Part shown: positions 9,151 through 18,471 of the stretch, piece after piece
Numbering within the stretch: position 1 is the first letter of the stretch
Layout: every line of letters begins with the position of its first letter
NCBI GenBank assembly: GCA_902806405.1
Contig: CADCWL010000197.1
Coordinates: forward strand, 1-62,827
DNA: 62,827 nucleotides
Direction: 5' to 3'
Origin: an uncultured Thermomicrobiales bacterium
GTDB taxonomy: Bacteria; Chloroflexota; Chloroflexia; Thermomicrobiales; UBA6265
Position numbers and translations under genes: made by a program
The notes under the pieces: model-generated
What the model saw: the letters and a program-made list of their open reading frames with translations, nothing else
The model's database searches: none
Told to the model about the DNA's origin: nothing

Positions 9151-10703
9151 TGGGCGGGGACGCGGTCGCGGCGGTGCGTACGGAAGCGATACCGAGGACG
9201 GTGCCGCGCTCAAACCGGGAGGATCTGGCGCGTTACGACGAGGCCGTGGCGCGGCTCGACGGGCTGATCCGACCGGCGTCCTCCTCGCGCGATCTTTCCC
9301 TGGCTGCCGTACGGGCTCGGGCGGAGTACCGGCTCGGTCGGCTTCGCCGCTTCCTCCGCCACCTCGGCGATCCCCACGCCGCCTATCCCGTCGTCCACGT
9401 TGGCGGCACCTCGGGCAAGGGATCGACCAGCGTCGCGATCGCGTCGATCCTCACCGCCGCCGGTTATCGCGTCGGCCTTCACACGTCGCCGTACCTGCAA
9501 TCGGCGACCGAGAAGCTCCAAATCAACGGCCGCTTGATCGCCGCCGACGACTTCGCCGATCTCGTCGACGTGGTCCTAGGGGAAGCGTCGCGCTGGTCCG
9601 CTCGGGAGTACCCAGGGGAAATCCTCAGCTACGGCGAGGTCTGGATGGCACTCGTCGGCCGCTGGTTCGCGGACGAGCGGGTCGACATCGCGGTGATCGA
9701 GGTCGGTGCCGGCGGGCGCTTCGACCCCAGCAACGTGGTCACGCCCGCCGTCGCGGTGATCACCTCGGTCGGACTCGACCACACGGCGACCCTTGGTCCC
9801 ACCATCGCCGCGATCGCCTGGCACAAGGCGGGCATCATCAAGCCGGGAGCGGCGGTCGTTACCGCCGTCACCGACCCCGTCGCCCTGGCGCCGATCGAGG
9901 CCGAGGCGGACAGGACGGGGGTAACGCTGCGCCGCGTGATTCCCGGTCGGACCTTCGAGGTCGAGGCGACGGGTCCGCGGGGAACACGCTGGCGGGAGAC
10001 CGATCGCGAGGGCGGCCGCAACGTTCCCCGTTGGGTGCCGCTGCCGGGGCGCTTCCAGGCGACCAACGCGGCGCTCGCGATCGAGGCCGTCGGCGCCCTG
10101 GCGGAGCGGGGTTTCCCGGTGTCGCCGCAGGCGGTCGCGGCCGGCCTTGGCGCCGCGCGATTGCCCGGACGCCTGGAGCGGATGCCGACGCGGTCTGATC
10201 CTCGGGTCTTCCTGGATGGCGCCCACAACCCGCAGAAGATGGCCGCCTTGACCGCGGACCTGCCGTTGCTGATGGGGCTCCCGGAGGGGCAGCGGCCGGT
10301 CGTCGTCGTCGGTGCCTTGGAAGGAAAGGACGTGCCGGCCATCGTGCGCGAGGTCGCCACGAAGGCGGCCGGTGTGGTGGCGACACGGCCGCGGGTGGTG
10401 GGGAAAACCGGGGCGGCGCCGGCGGCGGTGGCTGCCGCGGCGAGTGACGCACGCGCTGACATCGAGGTCGTGGTCGAGGCGGAGCCACGTGCCGCCCTGG
10501 TTCGGGCGCTGGCGATGGCGGCGCCAAGCGCGGCGCCGGTGCTGGTCACGGGGTCGCTCTACCTCGTGGGCGAGCTACGGGCAGCCTGGTACGCGAACGA
10601 CGAGATCGTCCGGCAGCGCACCCCCTGGCCGACGCCGGGCGGCGTGTCGTCGCCTCGTCCGGAGGACTCTACCGCCGCGCCAGGAGAGGCGGGTGAGCCC
10701 TAA
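9150..10703 (+). CDS. folC: Bifunctional folylpolyglutamate synthase / dihydrofolate synthase
   Basis: About 517 residues. The Mur-ligase-type P-loop is VGGTSGKGSTS (residues 84-94), followed by GYRVGLHTSPYLQ, IAVIEVGAGGRFDPSNV and the C-terminal FLDGAHNPQKM motif that define FolC. It adds glutamate to dihydropteroate or folates in the cytoplasm. Start is uncertain: GTG 9150 (one-base overlap with hemW), GTG 9174 and GTG 9201 are all possible and none has a strong ribosome-binding site. The protein is longer than typical FolC (about 430 residues) because of the N-terminal extension and a Pro/Ala-rich tail of about 25 residues. Its stop overlaps the end of the convergent small membrane-protein gene. 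Confidence 0.9.
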   Translation: MGGDAVAAVRTEAIPRTVPRSNREDLARYDEAVARLDGLIRPASSSRDLSLAAVRARAEYRLGRLRRFLRHLGDPHAAYPVVHVGGTSGKGSTSVAIASILTAAGYRVGLHTSPYLQSATEKLQINGRLIAADDFADLVDVVLGEASRWSAREYPGEILSYGEVWMALVGRWFADERVDIAVIEVGAGGRFDPSNVVTPAVAVITSVGLDHTATLGPTIAAIAWHKAGIIKPGAAVVTAVTDPVALAPIEAEADRTGVTLRRVIPGRTFEVEATGPRGTRWRETDREGGRNVPRWVPLPGRFQATNAALAIEAVGALAERGFPVSPQAVAAGLGAARLPGRLERMPTRSDPRVFLDGAHNPQKMAALTADLPLLMGLPEGQRPVVVVGALEGKDVPAIVREVATKAAGVVATRPRVVGKTGAAPAAVAAAASDARADIEVVVEAEPRAALVRALAMAAPSAAPVLVTGSLYLVGELRAAWYANDEIVRQRTPWPTPGGVSSPRPEDSTAAPGEAGEP

Positions 10704-10945
10704 CGGGTGAAACGGTCTCCATCGGAGAGGCCAGGGTCTCCGGTCATGGTGTCCGGTCCCTCCGTCCGCTTGAAGAGGATCCAGCCGAGGAGGGCGACGA
10801 CGGCGCCCCCGGCCAGCAGCACCGTTCCGATGGTGATGTCCGAGCCTTCGGGCTGGACGAACGACAACCCGATCCCGATGAACACGAACCCGACGGACGC
10901 GAACGCGACCCCGAGCGCGACCATCCACCGCGCGATGTTGTTCAC
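10700..10945 (-). CDS. Small two-helix membrane protein
   Basis: An 81-residue hypothetical protein with two transmembrane helices (about residues 7-30 and 38-60) separated by a short acidic loop (QPEGSDITIG), and a charged C-terminus with FKRTEGPDTM. The GTG start at 10945 is preceded by GAGGGGAG. Convergent with folC, with the two ends overlapping by four bases. No family was recognised. Confidence 0.7.
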   Translation of the reverse strand: MNNIARWMVALGVAFASVGFVFIGIGLSFVQPEGSDITIGTVLLAGGAVVALLGWILFKRTEGPDTMTGDPGLSDGDRFTR

Positions 10946-11295
10946 CCCGACACTCCCCTCGCTCGCTCGTCCGCAAGGCGGCGCCGCGCGCCGACCACAA
11001 CGGGCCCGATGCCCCTAGGCTATCGGATGGGGCGCCGCCCGTCGAGCAGACCCGGAGCGGATGCCCCGCCGGCACGGCGGCGCGTCGATTGCGATACGGG
11101 TCGGGGAGGCGATCGGCGCACCTCCTCTATTGTTCAGATCTGCACCTTACTCTTTTGTATTCGTCCGCCCCTGATCGTGATCCGCCGCTTCTCGCCGGCC
11201 ATGAGGCCACCTTCGGCGACGGAGGCTCGGTGGCCTCGCCGCGCGCGCAGGGAATGGCGCCTCGCCCCGAGCGAGCGCCGGAAAGGGATGCCGTC
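10946..11295. other. Intergenic region upstream of glf
   Basis: A 350-base gap between two divergent genes. The only unusual part is an AT-richer stretch at about 11121-11165 containing an 8-bp palindrome (CAGATCTG) and TTGTTC/TTTTGT-like hexamers, the best place for a promoter, though none matches consensus well. Nothing coding or RNA-like was recognised. Confidence 0.4.
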
Positions 11296-12570
11296 ATGTT
11301 CGACTACCTTATCGTCGGTGCCGGGTTCGCCGGCAGCGTTCTCGCCGAGCGCCTCGCGAGCCAGGACGGGGCGAAGGTGCTGATGGTCGAGAAGCGGTCC
11401 CACATCGCGGGGAACGCCTACGACCACTACGACGACGCGGGGATCCTGGTCCATAAGTACGGACCCCATATCTTCCACTGCAACTCGCCCGAGATTTTTG
11501 CCTACCTCTCCCGGTTCACCGAATGGCGACAGTACCAGCACCGGGTTCTGGCCAGCGTCGACGGGCAGCTCGTGCCGATCCCGATCAACCTCGACACCGT
11601 CAACCGCCTCTACGGTCTCAGCCTGACCAGCTTCCAGCTTGAGGAGTTCTTCGCCTCGGTCGCGGAGCCGAAGGAGCGGCTGGAGACGTCCGAGGACGTC
11701 GTGGTCAGCAAGGTCGGGCGCGACCTTTACCAGAAGTTCTTCCGCGGCTACACCCGCAAGCAGTGGGGGCTCGACCCGTCGGAGCTCGATGCCCAGGTGA
11801 CGGCGCGGATTCCAACCCGGACGAACCGCGACGACCGCTACTTCACCGACCGCTTCCAGGTGATGCCGCTCCATGGCTACACCCGACTCTTCGAACGGAT
11901 GCTGTCCCACCCCAACATCAAGGTGATGCTCAACACCGACTACCGCGAGATCGCGCCGTTCATCCCCTACCGGGAGATGATCTACACGGGGCCGATCGAC
12001 GCCTTCTTCGACGAACGGTATGGAAAGCTCCCCTACCGATCGCTCGAGTTTCGGTTCGAGACGATCGACGCGCCGGTCTACCAGGCGACGGGGACGGTCA
12101 ATTTCCCGAACGAGTACGACTACACCCGAACGACCGAGTTCAAGTACCTGACCGGCCAGGAGCACGCCCGGACGACGATCGTCTATGAGTACCCGCGGGC
12201 GGACGGGGACCCGTATTACCCCGTGCCACGGGCGGAGAACGCGGAGCGGTACAAGCGGTACCAAGCGCTGGCGGAGCAGACGCCGAAGGTCCACTTCGTC
12301 GGCCGGCTGGCGACCTACAAGTACTACAACATGGACCAGGTCGTGGCCCAGGCGCTCGCGACGTACGAGCGGATCGTCTCGCGCCGCGCCCTCGACGTCG
12401 GCGCGGTCCCGCCGACGACCAACGGGACGAGCGCCGCGGTCGGAAACGGCAACGGGTCGGTGGTCGCGGCGCGGTCGGCGACGGCGCTAGCCGCCGCCCC
12501 GAGCGAGCCCGAGCCCATGGAGACGGCGGTGACGGTCGGCGACGAGGTGACCCCGGCCGGCCGATCCTGA
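11296..12570 (+). CDS. glf: UDP-galactopyranose mutase
   Basis: A 424-residue flavoenzyme that interconverts UDP-galactopyranose and UDP-galactofuranose in the cytoplasm, supplying galactofuranose for surface glycans. The FAD-binding Rossmann motif is IVGAGFAGSVLAERL (residues 6-20), followed by the mutase signature KYGPHIFH and conserved HRVLASVDGQLVPIPIN, GYTRKQWGLDPSELD and TEFKYLTGQEH. ATG 11296 follows GGAAAGGG. The last 60 residues are a low-complexity Ala/Thr/Gly/Asn tail not needed for the fold. No glycosyltransferases lie beside it, so its glycan is unknown. Confidence 0.93.
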   Translation: MFDYLIVGAGFAGSVLAERLASQDGAKVLMVEKRSHIAGNAYDHYDDAGILVHKYGPHIFHCNSPEIFAYLSRFTEWRQYQHRVLASVDGQLVPIPINLDTVNRLYGLSLTSFQLEEFFASVAEPKERLETSEDVVVSKVGRDLYQKFFRGYTRKQWGLDPSELDAQVTARIPTRTNRDDRYFTDRFQVMPLHGYTRLFERMLSHPNIKVMLNTDYREIAPFIPYREMIYTGPIDAFFDERYGKLPYRSLEFRFETIDAPVYQATGTVNFPNEYDYTRTTEFKYLTGQEHARTTIVYEYPRADGDPYYPVPRAENAERYKRYQALAEQTPKVHFVGRLATYKYYNMDQVVAQALATYERIVSRRALDVGAVPPTTNGTSAAVGNGNGSVVAARSATALAAAPSEPEPMETAVTVGDEVTPAGRS

Positions 12571-12681
12571 CGGAGAACGATCTGTCGAGGAGCTGGCAAG
12601 TGGCGATCCGGCACGTCCCTTGCTTAGCGGAGGCTGCGACCCGGGTCGGGCGGGTAGGATCGCGAAGAGGAGACGATCGGG

Positions 12682-13542
12682 ATGTCGGACCAGGAGCAGC
12701 TACAACCGCCGCAGCACCAGGAGCAGCAGCCGGGGATCGAGGCGGAGATGACGCCCCGCCCGCAGGCGGACGATCCCAGTTACCACGGGAGCGGCAAGCT
12801 TCGGGGCAAGGTTGCCTTGATCACCGGCGGCGACAGCGGGATTGGCCGCGCCGTCGCGATCTTCTTTGCGAAGGAAGGCGCGGACATCGCCATCTCCTAC
12901 CTGAACGAGGAGGAGGACGCCCAGGAGACGAAGCGCTTGGTGGAGGGGGAAGGCCGGCGTTGCCTCGCTCTGCCGGGTGACATCGGCGACGAATCGCACT
13001 GCCAGCAGCTCGTGCAGCGGACGGTCGGCGAACTCGGCAAGCTCGATGTCCTGGTCAACAATGCGGCGGAGCAGCACCCGCAGGAGAGCATCAAGGACAT
13101 CAGCGCCGAGCAGATGGAGCGGACCTTCCGGACCAACATCTTTTCGATGTTCTTCCTGACCAAGGCGGCGCTCGACCACCTTCGACCGGGCAGCGCCATC
13201 GTCAACACCTGCTCGGTGACCGCATTCAAGGGGAGTCCGCAGCTGCTCGACTACTCCTCCACCAAGGGCGCGATCGTCGCCTTCACCCGCTCGCTCTCGC
13301 AGGCTCTCGTCGAGCAGGGCATCCGGGTCAACGCCGTCGCGCCCGGTCCGATCTGGACGCCGCTGATCCCGGCGACCTTCCCCGAGGACAAGGTTGCCTC
13401 GTTCGGCTCCGAAGTGCCGATGCAACGGGCGGGGCAGCCGGAGGAGGTCGCCCCCTGTTACGTCTTCCTCGCCTCCGACGACTCGTCGTACATCACCGGC
13501 CAGACCCTGCACCCGAACGGGGGCACCGTCGTCGGCGGCTGA
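12682..13542 (+). CDS. Short-chain dehydrogenase, YghA/YdaD-type stress oxidoreductase
   Basis: A 286-residue NAD(P)-dependent SDR. The cofactor motif TGGDSGIG is at 48-55, NNAA at 126-129, and the catalytic set is S178, Y191 and K195 (YSSTK). PGPIWTPLIPATFPEDKV and the final GGTVVGG match the general-stress SDR subgroup (YghA, YdaD, GsiB-neighbourhood enzymes), which carries a Gln/Pro-rich N-terminal extension like residues 1-38 here. The substrate is unknown. ATG 12682 follows GAGGAG. A strong terminator lies 24 bases downstream. Confidence 0.92.
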   Translation: MSDQEQLQPPQHQEQQPGIEAEMTPRPQADDPSYHGSGKLRGKVALITGGDSGIGRAVAIFFAKEGADIAISYLNEEEDAQETKRLVEGEGRRCLALPGDIGDESHCQQLVQRTVGELGKLDVLVNNAAEQHPQESIKDISAEQMERTFRTNIFSMFFLTKAALDHLRPGSAIVNTCSVTAFKGSPQLLDYSSTKGAIVAFTRSLSQALVEQGIRVNAVAPGPIWTPLIPATFPEDKVASFGSEVPMQRAGQPEEVAPCYVFLASDDSSYITGQTLHPNGGTVVGG

Positions 13543-13566
13543 GCGCGGTTCGCGCCGCTACGGCTC

Positions 13567-13613
13567 GGACGCAGCACGCCCCCGTCCTCCGCGGACGGGG
13601 GCGTGCTGCGTCC
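13567..13613. terminator. 21-bp bidirectional terminator hairpin
   Basis: A perfect 21-bp inverted repeat (left arm 13567-13587, right arm 13593-13613) with loop TCCGC lies between two convergent genes, the dehydrogenase and the UPF0182 gene, and should stop transcripts from both sides. No clear U-run flanks it on either strand. Confidence 0.8.
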
Positions 13614-13629
13614 GGTCGTGTCGGCGGTG

Positions 13630-16518
13630 TCATTGGCCGGGGGCGGGGATCGCCTCCGGTGTGGCGGCGCCGGTGTCGGCGCCGCCCTCTGCGGCGAGGC
13701 GCAGCAGGATCGCTTCCAGGCCCGCTTGCTCTTCCCCGTACGCCGCCCAGTCGCCGCGGGCCGCGGCGTCCTGCGCCCGCTGGAGGGCGTCCAACGCCTG
13801 GCGAGCGAGCGGTCCGTCCGCGTCGCCGGTCGGCCTCGGCGGTCCCTGGGTGCCTCCCGCCGTGCCCCCGGTCTGTGGCGGCGCGGTCAGCTCCCCGCCG
13901 GCGGCGATTGCGGCCAGCGCCTCCGGCAATGTCCTCCGCATCGCGATCCGCTCGTTCGTGGCGACGACGACGTACTGGAGCTGGGTCGGCGCCCCTTCCG
14001 CGTCCGACCGAACATAGAACGGCTGCGCGTAGAGCACCGCCTCCCCGACCGGGATCACCAGCAGGTTGCCGAGGATGACACGCGAGCCACCCTGGCCGAG
14101 CAGCGAGATTTGGGAGGAGATCTCCGGCTCGGCGTTGACGCGGGCCTCGATCAGCTGCGGGCCGGCGATGCTCTCCTGCTGCGGGAAGCGGTAGACGACG
14201 AGGCGCGGCACCCCTGCCTCGTCGGTCCGGCCCGCCATCCAGGCGGTCATGTTCTGGCGGTTGGCGGGGGTGAAGGGGAGGACCAGACCGAACCCGCTCT
14301 CCGTCTCGCCCGGAAGGGGCAGGGTCACGTAGTAGGCCTCCATCGGTCGGGCCTCGTTGTCGCGCCGGTTCTGGCCCTCCACCTGCTCCCGGGCGACCGC
14401 CCAACGGTCGTCGCCGTTGTAGAAGGCGGTCGGCTCCGTGACGTGATAGGCGTCGTAGACCTCGGCCTGGAGGTCGAACAGCCGCTCGGGGTAACGGAAG
14501 TGGTCGGCAAGCGTGGGCGGAGCCTCGGCGATCGGCACGAAAAGGTCACCGAAGACGCCGGCGTAAGCGTCGGCGATCGCGTCGGCGGAGCCCGTTCGGT
14601 AGAACGTCACGGTCCCATCGTAAGCGTCGATGGTGACCTTCGCGGCGTGCCGGACGTAGTTGATCCCTCCGTGCGGCTGCGAGCCGGGGAAGCGGTCGGT
14701 CTCGGTGTAGGCGTCGATCACCCAGACGAGTCGCCCATCGGCGATCACCAGGTAGGGGTCCGGGTCGTAGGTCAGGAACGGGGCGATCGCGCGCGCCCGC
14801 TCGACGATGTCGCGGCGGAGGAGCACCCGCGACTCGCCGGTCAGGTCGTCGTTGAGGAGGAGATTCCGATCCCCGAGCGAGACGGCGAGCAGGAGACGGC
14901 GTGGATAACTGTCGAGGCCGATCGAGCCGCGGGCGGCGCCGGCGTATGGGGCGCTCTCGATCTCCCCCCCGATCCCATTCACCTCCGGCAGCTCGGTATT
15001 GACCGCGACCCAGTCGTCGGTCCGCTCCCCGAAGTAGATCTCGGGCCGCTCGATCGCGAGCGTGCCGGTCCCCTCCGGTGGGACGCCGCCGACAAGATAG
15101 CGCGGGAGGCCCTGCTGGGTCGCCTCGCTGACCGGGCTGACGACGGCGCCGTAACCGTGGGTGTAGGCCAGGTGCCGATTCCCCCAGGTGCGGGCCGCGG
15201 TCGCGAGCCCGTCCTGGTTCAGCTCTCGGGCCGAGACGAGGACTTGCCGAACGCGGCCGTCCACCTCGTAGCGGTCGACGTCGACATCGTTGAAGGCGTA
15301 GTAGGGAACGAACGAGCGATCCTGCTGGTACGCCTGTTGCACCACCCGGTAGTCCCAGAGCCGGATGTTGTCGAAGGTCGGGGAGTCCGGTGTGAGGGCC
15401 GCCGGATCCGGCTCACCGCCGCCCCCGAGCTCGCGCGTCTCGGTCCCCTCCAGCCCGAAGGCGGAACGGGTCAGGGTGATGTTGTTTTCGATGTAGGCGC
15501 GCTCACGCCGCTGCTCGCTCGGCTGGACGATCACCTGCTGGACGATCGCCGGCAGGGCGACGCCGAGGAGGACCGCCGCCACGGCCCATACCCCGAGGGC
15601 GATCAGCAGCGACCGAAGCCGGCGAACCACCGCGTTGAGCAGGAGGAGCGCCGCTGTGGCCGCCGAGAGCAGCGCCAGCAGGTAGTTGGCCCAACGGCTG
15701 ACGTTGGCGTCGGTGAAGCCGGCCCCGTAGACCGCGCCGCGCGTCGAGTAGAGCAGACCGTAGTTGGCGAGCAGGTAGCCGAGCGCGAACAGGAGCAGGA
15801 GGGCGCCGCCGAGGGCGAGCACGTGGCTCCGCGCGCTGCGCGGCGGGTTCCGCAGATCGTCCCCGCCGAGACCGAGGCGGAGGGCGTAGACGACGACCAC
15901 GGTGACGATCGTCGCCAGCAGGAGGGAGACCGCTCCCCGGTGGAGCACCGCCAGGGCGGGGACGGTGAAGACGTAGAAGCCTGCATCGTGACCGAAGATC
16001 GGATCGGAGACGCCGAACGATCCCCCTGCCCCGAGGAGGAGCCATCGTTGCCAGTGGGAAGCGGCGGCCGACGCCGCAAGGAGGGCCACGACCCCCGTCA
16101 GCACCCACAGCACGAGCCGGAGCGGCAGCGCCGGCTCGGTTCCGCCGGAGGGTGCGGCTGGCCCGCTCCGGCGGAGGGCAACCAGCCAGTTCGTCGCGAA
16201 GAAGGCTGCGGCGAGCGCGCCGCCGACGAGGAACGCGACGGTGCGGGCCGCGTAGCGGGTCGTCAGGACCGAGCGGTAGCCGACGCTCTCGAACCACCAC
16301 CAGTTGATCCAGAACGAGGCCGTTAGGACGAGCGCGGCGAGCAGTCCCAGGATCACGACCGTGGCGACCACCATCCGCCGCGTCGACGGGGAAGGCCGCC
16401 AGGATCCCACGGGGTCGGCGGGGTACCTGTTCGCGCCACCCCCTGGCCGGCGGGGGGCGGTTGGCCTACGATTGCCGAGGCCGAACAGACCCATCAGGTA
16501 ACGGAGCAGAGGGTTCAC
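13630..16518 (-). CDS. UPF0182 family large membrane protein
   Basis: A 962-residue integral membrane protein. A basic, Pro-rich N-terminus (about residues 15-45) is followed by at least seven transmembrane helices to about residue 320, then a large extracytoplasmic domain with conserved NPVS-, YTHGYG- and PEIYFGE-like elements (HLAYTHGYGAVVSPVSEA, RPEIYFGERTDDWVAV) typical of UPF0182. The end is Ala/Gly/Pro-rich. These 900-1000-residue proteins occur in Actinobacteria, Chloroflexi and cyanobacteria; their biochemical role is not known to me. GTG 16518 has GGAGA six bases upstream. The frame complementary to this gene is also open for 900 codons but has no protein-like features. Confidence 0.93.
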   Translation of the reverse strand: MNPLLRYLMGLFGLGNRRPTAPRRPGGGANRYPADPVGSWRPSPSTRRMVVATVVILGLLAALVLTASFWINWWWFESVGYRSVLTTRYAARTVAFLVGGALAAAFFATNWLVALRRSGPAAPSGGTEPALPLRLVLWVLTGVVALLAASAAASHWQRWLLLGAGGSFGVSDPIFGHDAGFYVFTVPALAVLHRGAVSLLLATIVTVVVVYALRLGLGGDDLRNPPRSARSHVLALGGALLLLFALGYLLANYGLLYSTRGAVYGAGFTDANVSRWANYLLALLSAATAALLLLNAVVRRLRSLLIALGVWAVAAVLLGVALPAIVQQVIVQPSEQRRERAYIENNITLTRSAFGLEGTETRELGGGGEPDPAALTPDSPTFDNIRLWDYRVVQQAYQQDRSFVPYYAFNDVDVDRYEVDGRVRQVLVSARELNQDGLATAARTWGNRHLAYTHGYGAVVSPVSEATQQGLPRYLVGGVPPEGTGTLAIERPEIYFGERTDDWVAVNTELPEVNGIGGEIESAPYAGAARGSIGLDSYPRRLLLAVSLGDRNLLLNDDLTGESRVLLRRDIVERARAIAPFLTYDPDPYLVIADGRLVWVIDAYTETDRFPGSQPHGGINYVRHAAKVTIDAYDGTVTFYRTGSADAIADAYAGVFGDLFVPIAEAPPTLADHFRYPERLFDLQAEVYDAYHVTEPTAFYNGDDRWAVAREQVEGQNRRDNEARPMEAYYVTLPLPGETESGFGLVLPFTPANRQNMTAWMAGRTDEAGVPRLVVYRFPQQESIAGPQLIEARVNAEPEISSQISLLGQGGSRVILGNLLVIPVGEAVLYAQPFYVRSDAEGAPTQLQYVVVATNERIAMRRTLPEALAAIAAGGELTAPPQTGGTAGGTQGPPRPTGDADGPLARQALDALQRAQDAAARGDWAAYGEEQAGLEAILLRLAAEGGADTGAATPEAIPAPGQ

Positions 16519-16718
16519 GTCGTCTCCGCGGCGGTCGTCGCTGGTATACGTACAAGGGAGGTCGGCGGCGTCCGAACGGCGGACGACCCTTCTGGCCGGC
16601 TGCGGTGGCTACCGGTCTGCGTGATCGGCCGGGCGCCCACGGACCGAACCAGTCTACTCGGATCGGGCACGGCGAGGACCCGTCGGGGGGTCGATCCCCG
16701 CCACGGAGATGGTCTGCG

Positions 16719-17534
16719 ATGTCGGTCGGTGTGCGCAGTCTTGGCAGCGGCAGCTCCGGCAACGGGCTCCTGATCGAAGGCGACGGCACGTCCCTCGTCG
16801 TCGACTGCGGCATCGGGCCGCGGGTCCTGGCCTCGGGGCTGAGGGCCGCCGGCCGCACCGTCGGGGAGCTCGACGCGGTCCTCCTGACCCACGAGCACGT
16901 CGACCACGTGCGCGCCCTTCCCCGCGTCATCAAAGAGCGCGTGCCCGTGATCGCAACCGCGGGCACGCTCCGGGCCGCGGGCATTGCTTCGGGCGGAGCC
17001 GAGGCGATCGCGCTCGGCGGCGAACTGGCCGTCGCCGGCGCATCCGTCACCGCCATCGGCGTCTCGCACGACGCGGCGGAGCCGTGTGGGTACCATGTTC
17101 GGCTCGCGGGGATCGCGGTCACGGTCGTTACCGATCTGGGGCGGCCCGAGCCGGCGCTGGCGGCGTACCTCGCCGCCGCGGACCTGATCGTGATCGAGGC
17201 CAACCACGACGAGGCGATGCTGCGGGCGGGTCCGTACCCGGCCCATCTGAAGCGCCGGGTCCTTTCCGCAACCGGCCACCTCTCGAACGCGGCGTGCGGC
17301 CGTCTCCTGCTCGAGGCGCTCGCCGGCTCGCGACGACGGCCGACCGTCTGGCTTGCCCACCTCTCGACCACCAACAACCGGCCCACGCTCGCGCGCCAGA
17401 CGGTCCAGCGGGCGATCGCGGCCGGCGGCTTCGTCGCGCCGGTGGTGCCCCTGCCACGGCACGGCCACGATCTCGTCTGGCGCCCGGGGCTTTCGTCGGC
17501 AGAGACGGTACAACTCTCGCTCCCGCTCGGATGA
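16719..17534 (+). CDS. YycJ-like metallo-beta-lactamase-fold hydrolase
   Basis: A 271-residue MBL-fold protein. It starts with LGSGSSGNGLLIE (residues 8-20), the YycJ/WalJ hallmark, and carries the metal-binding LLTHEHVDHVRAL (H58, H60, D62, H63). Later metal ligands are SHDA (about 115), TDLG and EANHD. YycJ/WalJ proteins are 5'-3' DNA exonucleases in Firmicutes; here the exact substrate is inferred only from family. ATG 16719 follows GGAGATGG. An upstream in-frame extension exists but lies in the promoter region shared with the UPF0182 gene. The stop overlaps the next ATG (ATGA). Confidence 0.88.
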   Translation: MSVGVRSLGSGSSGNGLLIEGDGTSLVVDCGIGPRVLASGLRAAGRTVGELDAVLLTHEHVDHVRALPRVIKERVPVIATAGTLRAAGIASGGAEAIALGGELAVAGASVTAIGVSHDAAEPCGYHVRLAGIAVTVVTDLGRPEPALAAYLAAADLIVIEANHDEAMLRAGPYPAHLKRRVLSATGHLSNAACGRLLLEALAGSRRRPTVWLAHLSTTNNRPTLARQTVQRAIAAGGFVAPVVPLPRHGHDLVWRPGLSSAETVQLSLPLG

Positions 17535-17746
17535 CCGGGACTCCGGTCGATAAGCGGATCCTCCCCGCCGGGAGATCCGACCCCGGACCGGCCCCGACCG
17601 CGCCCGAGCAGGACTTGGATCTGTCGGAAGTCGCCGCCGTCTCGCGAACGTACCCCGACGCGCCCGGCCGGAGCACGGCACCGCTGCCGGAGCGGCGGAG
17701 CCGGCGGGGAGTGGCCGATATACTTGGGAGCTTGCGGAAGAGCTGA
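17531..17746 (+). CDS. Possible small disordered protein coupled to the MBL hydrolase
   Basis: A 71-residue frame starting in the ATGA overlap with the preceding gene. It is Pro/Arg/Asp-rich and without hydrophobic core, ending in GVADILGSLRKS, a short amphipathic helix. The overlap start argues for translation; the lack of a recognisable domain and the TATACT-like box within its 3' end argue that it may be chance. No function is assigned. Confidence 0.4.
   Translation: MTGTPVDKRILPAGRSDPGPAPTAPEQDLDLSEVAAVSRTYPDAPGRSTAPLPERRSRRGVADILGSLRKS
17719..17724 (+). promoter_or_regulatory. Possible -10 box (TATACT) for the four-helix membrane protein
   Basis: TATACT lies 70-80 bases before the next gene, with no matching -35 at standard spacing and no TG extension. 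It overlaps the end of the small frame at 17531-17746. Confidence 0.3.
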
Positions 17747-17805
17747 GATCGGCGAAGGGCTCGCCGACTCCATCCGCATCCGAGGAGAACCTCCTGAACG
17801 CCCTC

Positions 17806-18162
17806 TTGCTCCTCCACGACCGCCTCTCGACGTCGATCCTGCTTTTCATGACCGCGGTCGGCCTCTGGGGTCTCGTCAGCTTCCTGCGCGGCGGCACCCT
17901 CTCGGGCAGTTTGGCCGGAGCGCTCGCGATCGGCCAAGGATTGGTTGCCGTCCAGATCCTGGCCGGGGTGGCCCTGCTGCTCGGCCAGGGCCGCCCCTTG
18001 ACCCCCGTCCATTATCTGTACGGGGCAACCGCGATCCTTGTCCTGCCGTTCGCCTGGAGTTACCTGCGGGACCGCAACCAGCGTCTGGCGCTGCTGTACT
18101 ACAGCCTCGTCACGCTCTTTATCGCCGGCCTCGCTATCCGCGGCATCTCCACCGGCGGGTAA
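17806..18162 (+). CDS. Four-helix integral membrane protein
   Basis: About 118 residues with four hydrophobic helices (near 8-28, 38-60, 68-86 and 92-112) and little else. The PVHYLYG segment between helices 2 and 3 is the only polar motif of note. The start is unclear: TTG 17806 is the first standard start, but the ribosome-binding site CGAGGAG (17781-17787) is ideally spaced from CTG 17794 four codons earlier, so a rare CTG start is possible. It is conserved in style with small Chloroflexi membrane proteins, but I do not recognise the family. Confidence 0.7.
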   Translation: MLLHDRLSTSILLFMTAVGLWGLVSFLRGGTLSGSLAGALAIGQGLVAVQILAGVALLLGQGRPLTPVHYLYGATAILVLPFAWSYLRDRNQRLALLYYSLVTLFIAGLAIRGISTGG

Positions 18163-18452
18163 GCGCCCTCGGTGCCGTCGGCTTTCCGCCCGCGGTTCCA
18201 GGGAGCTGCCGGCCGCTGGGGCAGCTTCGGCCCCGCTCCGCCTGACGCACCCCGTGAGTTGGCGACCTTGCGCTGGCTCGAACGGATACATTGGCGGGTA
18301 GCGTCCTCGATTCTGGTGAGCATGGCTCTTTTCGTCTTCTTTGCGCCCTGATTGTCGTCCTTTCCTCCGCCACCACCCAATCCACCACCATTTCCGGAAC
18401 GGACGATGGTAAGGAGGATGGGCCATCGCCGCCGTATCTGGCGCGGTTTCCA

Positions 18453-18464
18453 CCGAACGTTCGG
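18453..18464. promoter_or_regulatory. Palindromic operator candidate CCGAACGTTCGG, copy 1
   Basis: A perfect 12-bp palindrome ends 7 bases upstream of the -35 box of the helix-turn-helix gene. The identical sequence recurs at 51009-51020 at another promoter. It resembles but does not match classical LexA boxes, which have four bases between GAAC and GTTC. The binding protein is unknown. Confidence 0.5.
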
Positions 18465-18471
18465 GGCATAA

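Noticed and set aside
13603..16326. A 907-codon open frame on the plus strand opposite the UPF0182 gene
   Set aside because: It is the GC-rich complement of a strongly conserved membrane-protein gene, has no ribosome-binding site, and its translation is low-complexity Arg/Gly/Glu with no domain.
17531..17746. Small disordered frame as a confident gene
   Set aside because: Kept at low confidence only; it lacks a domain, and a -10-like box lies within it.
18453..18464. CCGAACGTTCGG read as a LexA (SOS) box
   Set aside because: Known LexA boxes keep four bases between GAAC and GTTC, and the adjacent genes are not SOS genes. It is retained only as an unassigned palindrome.
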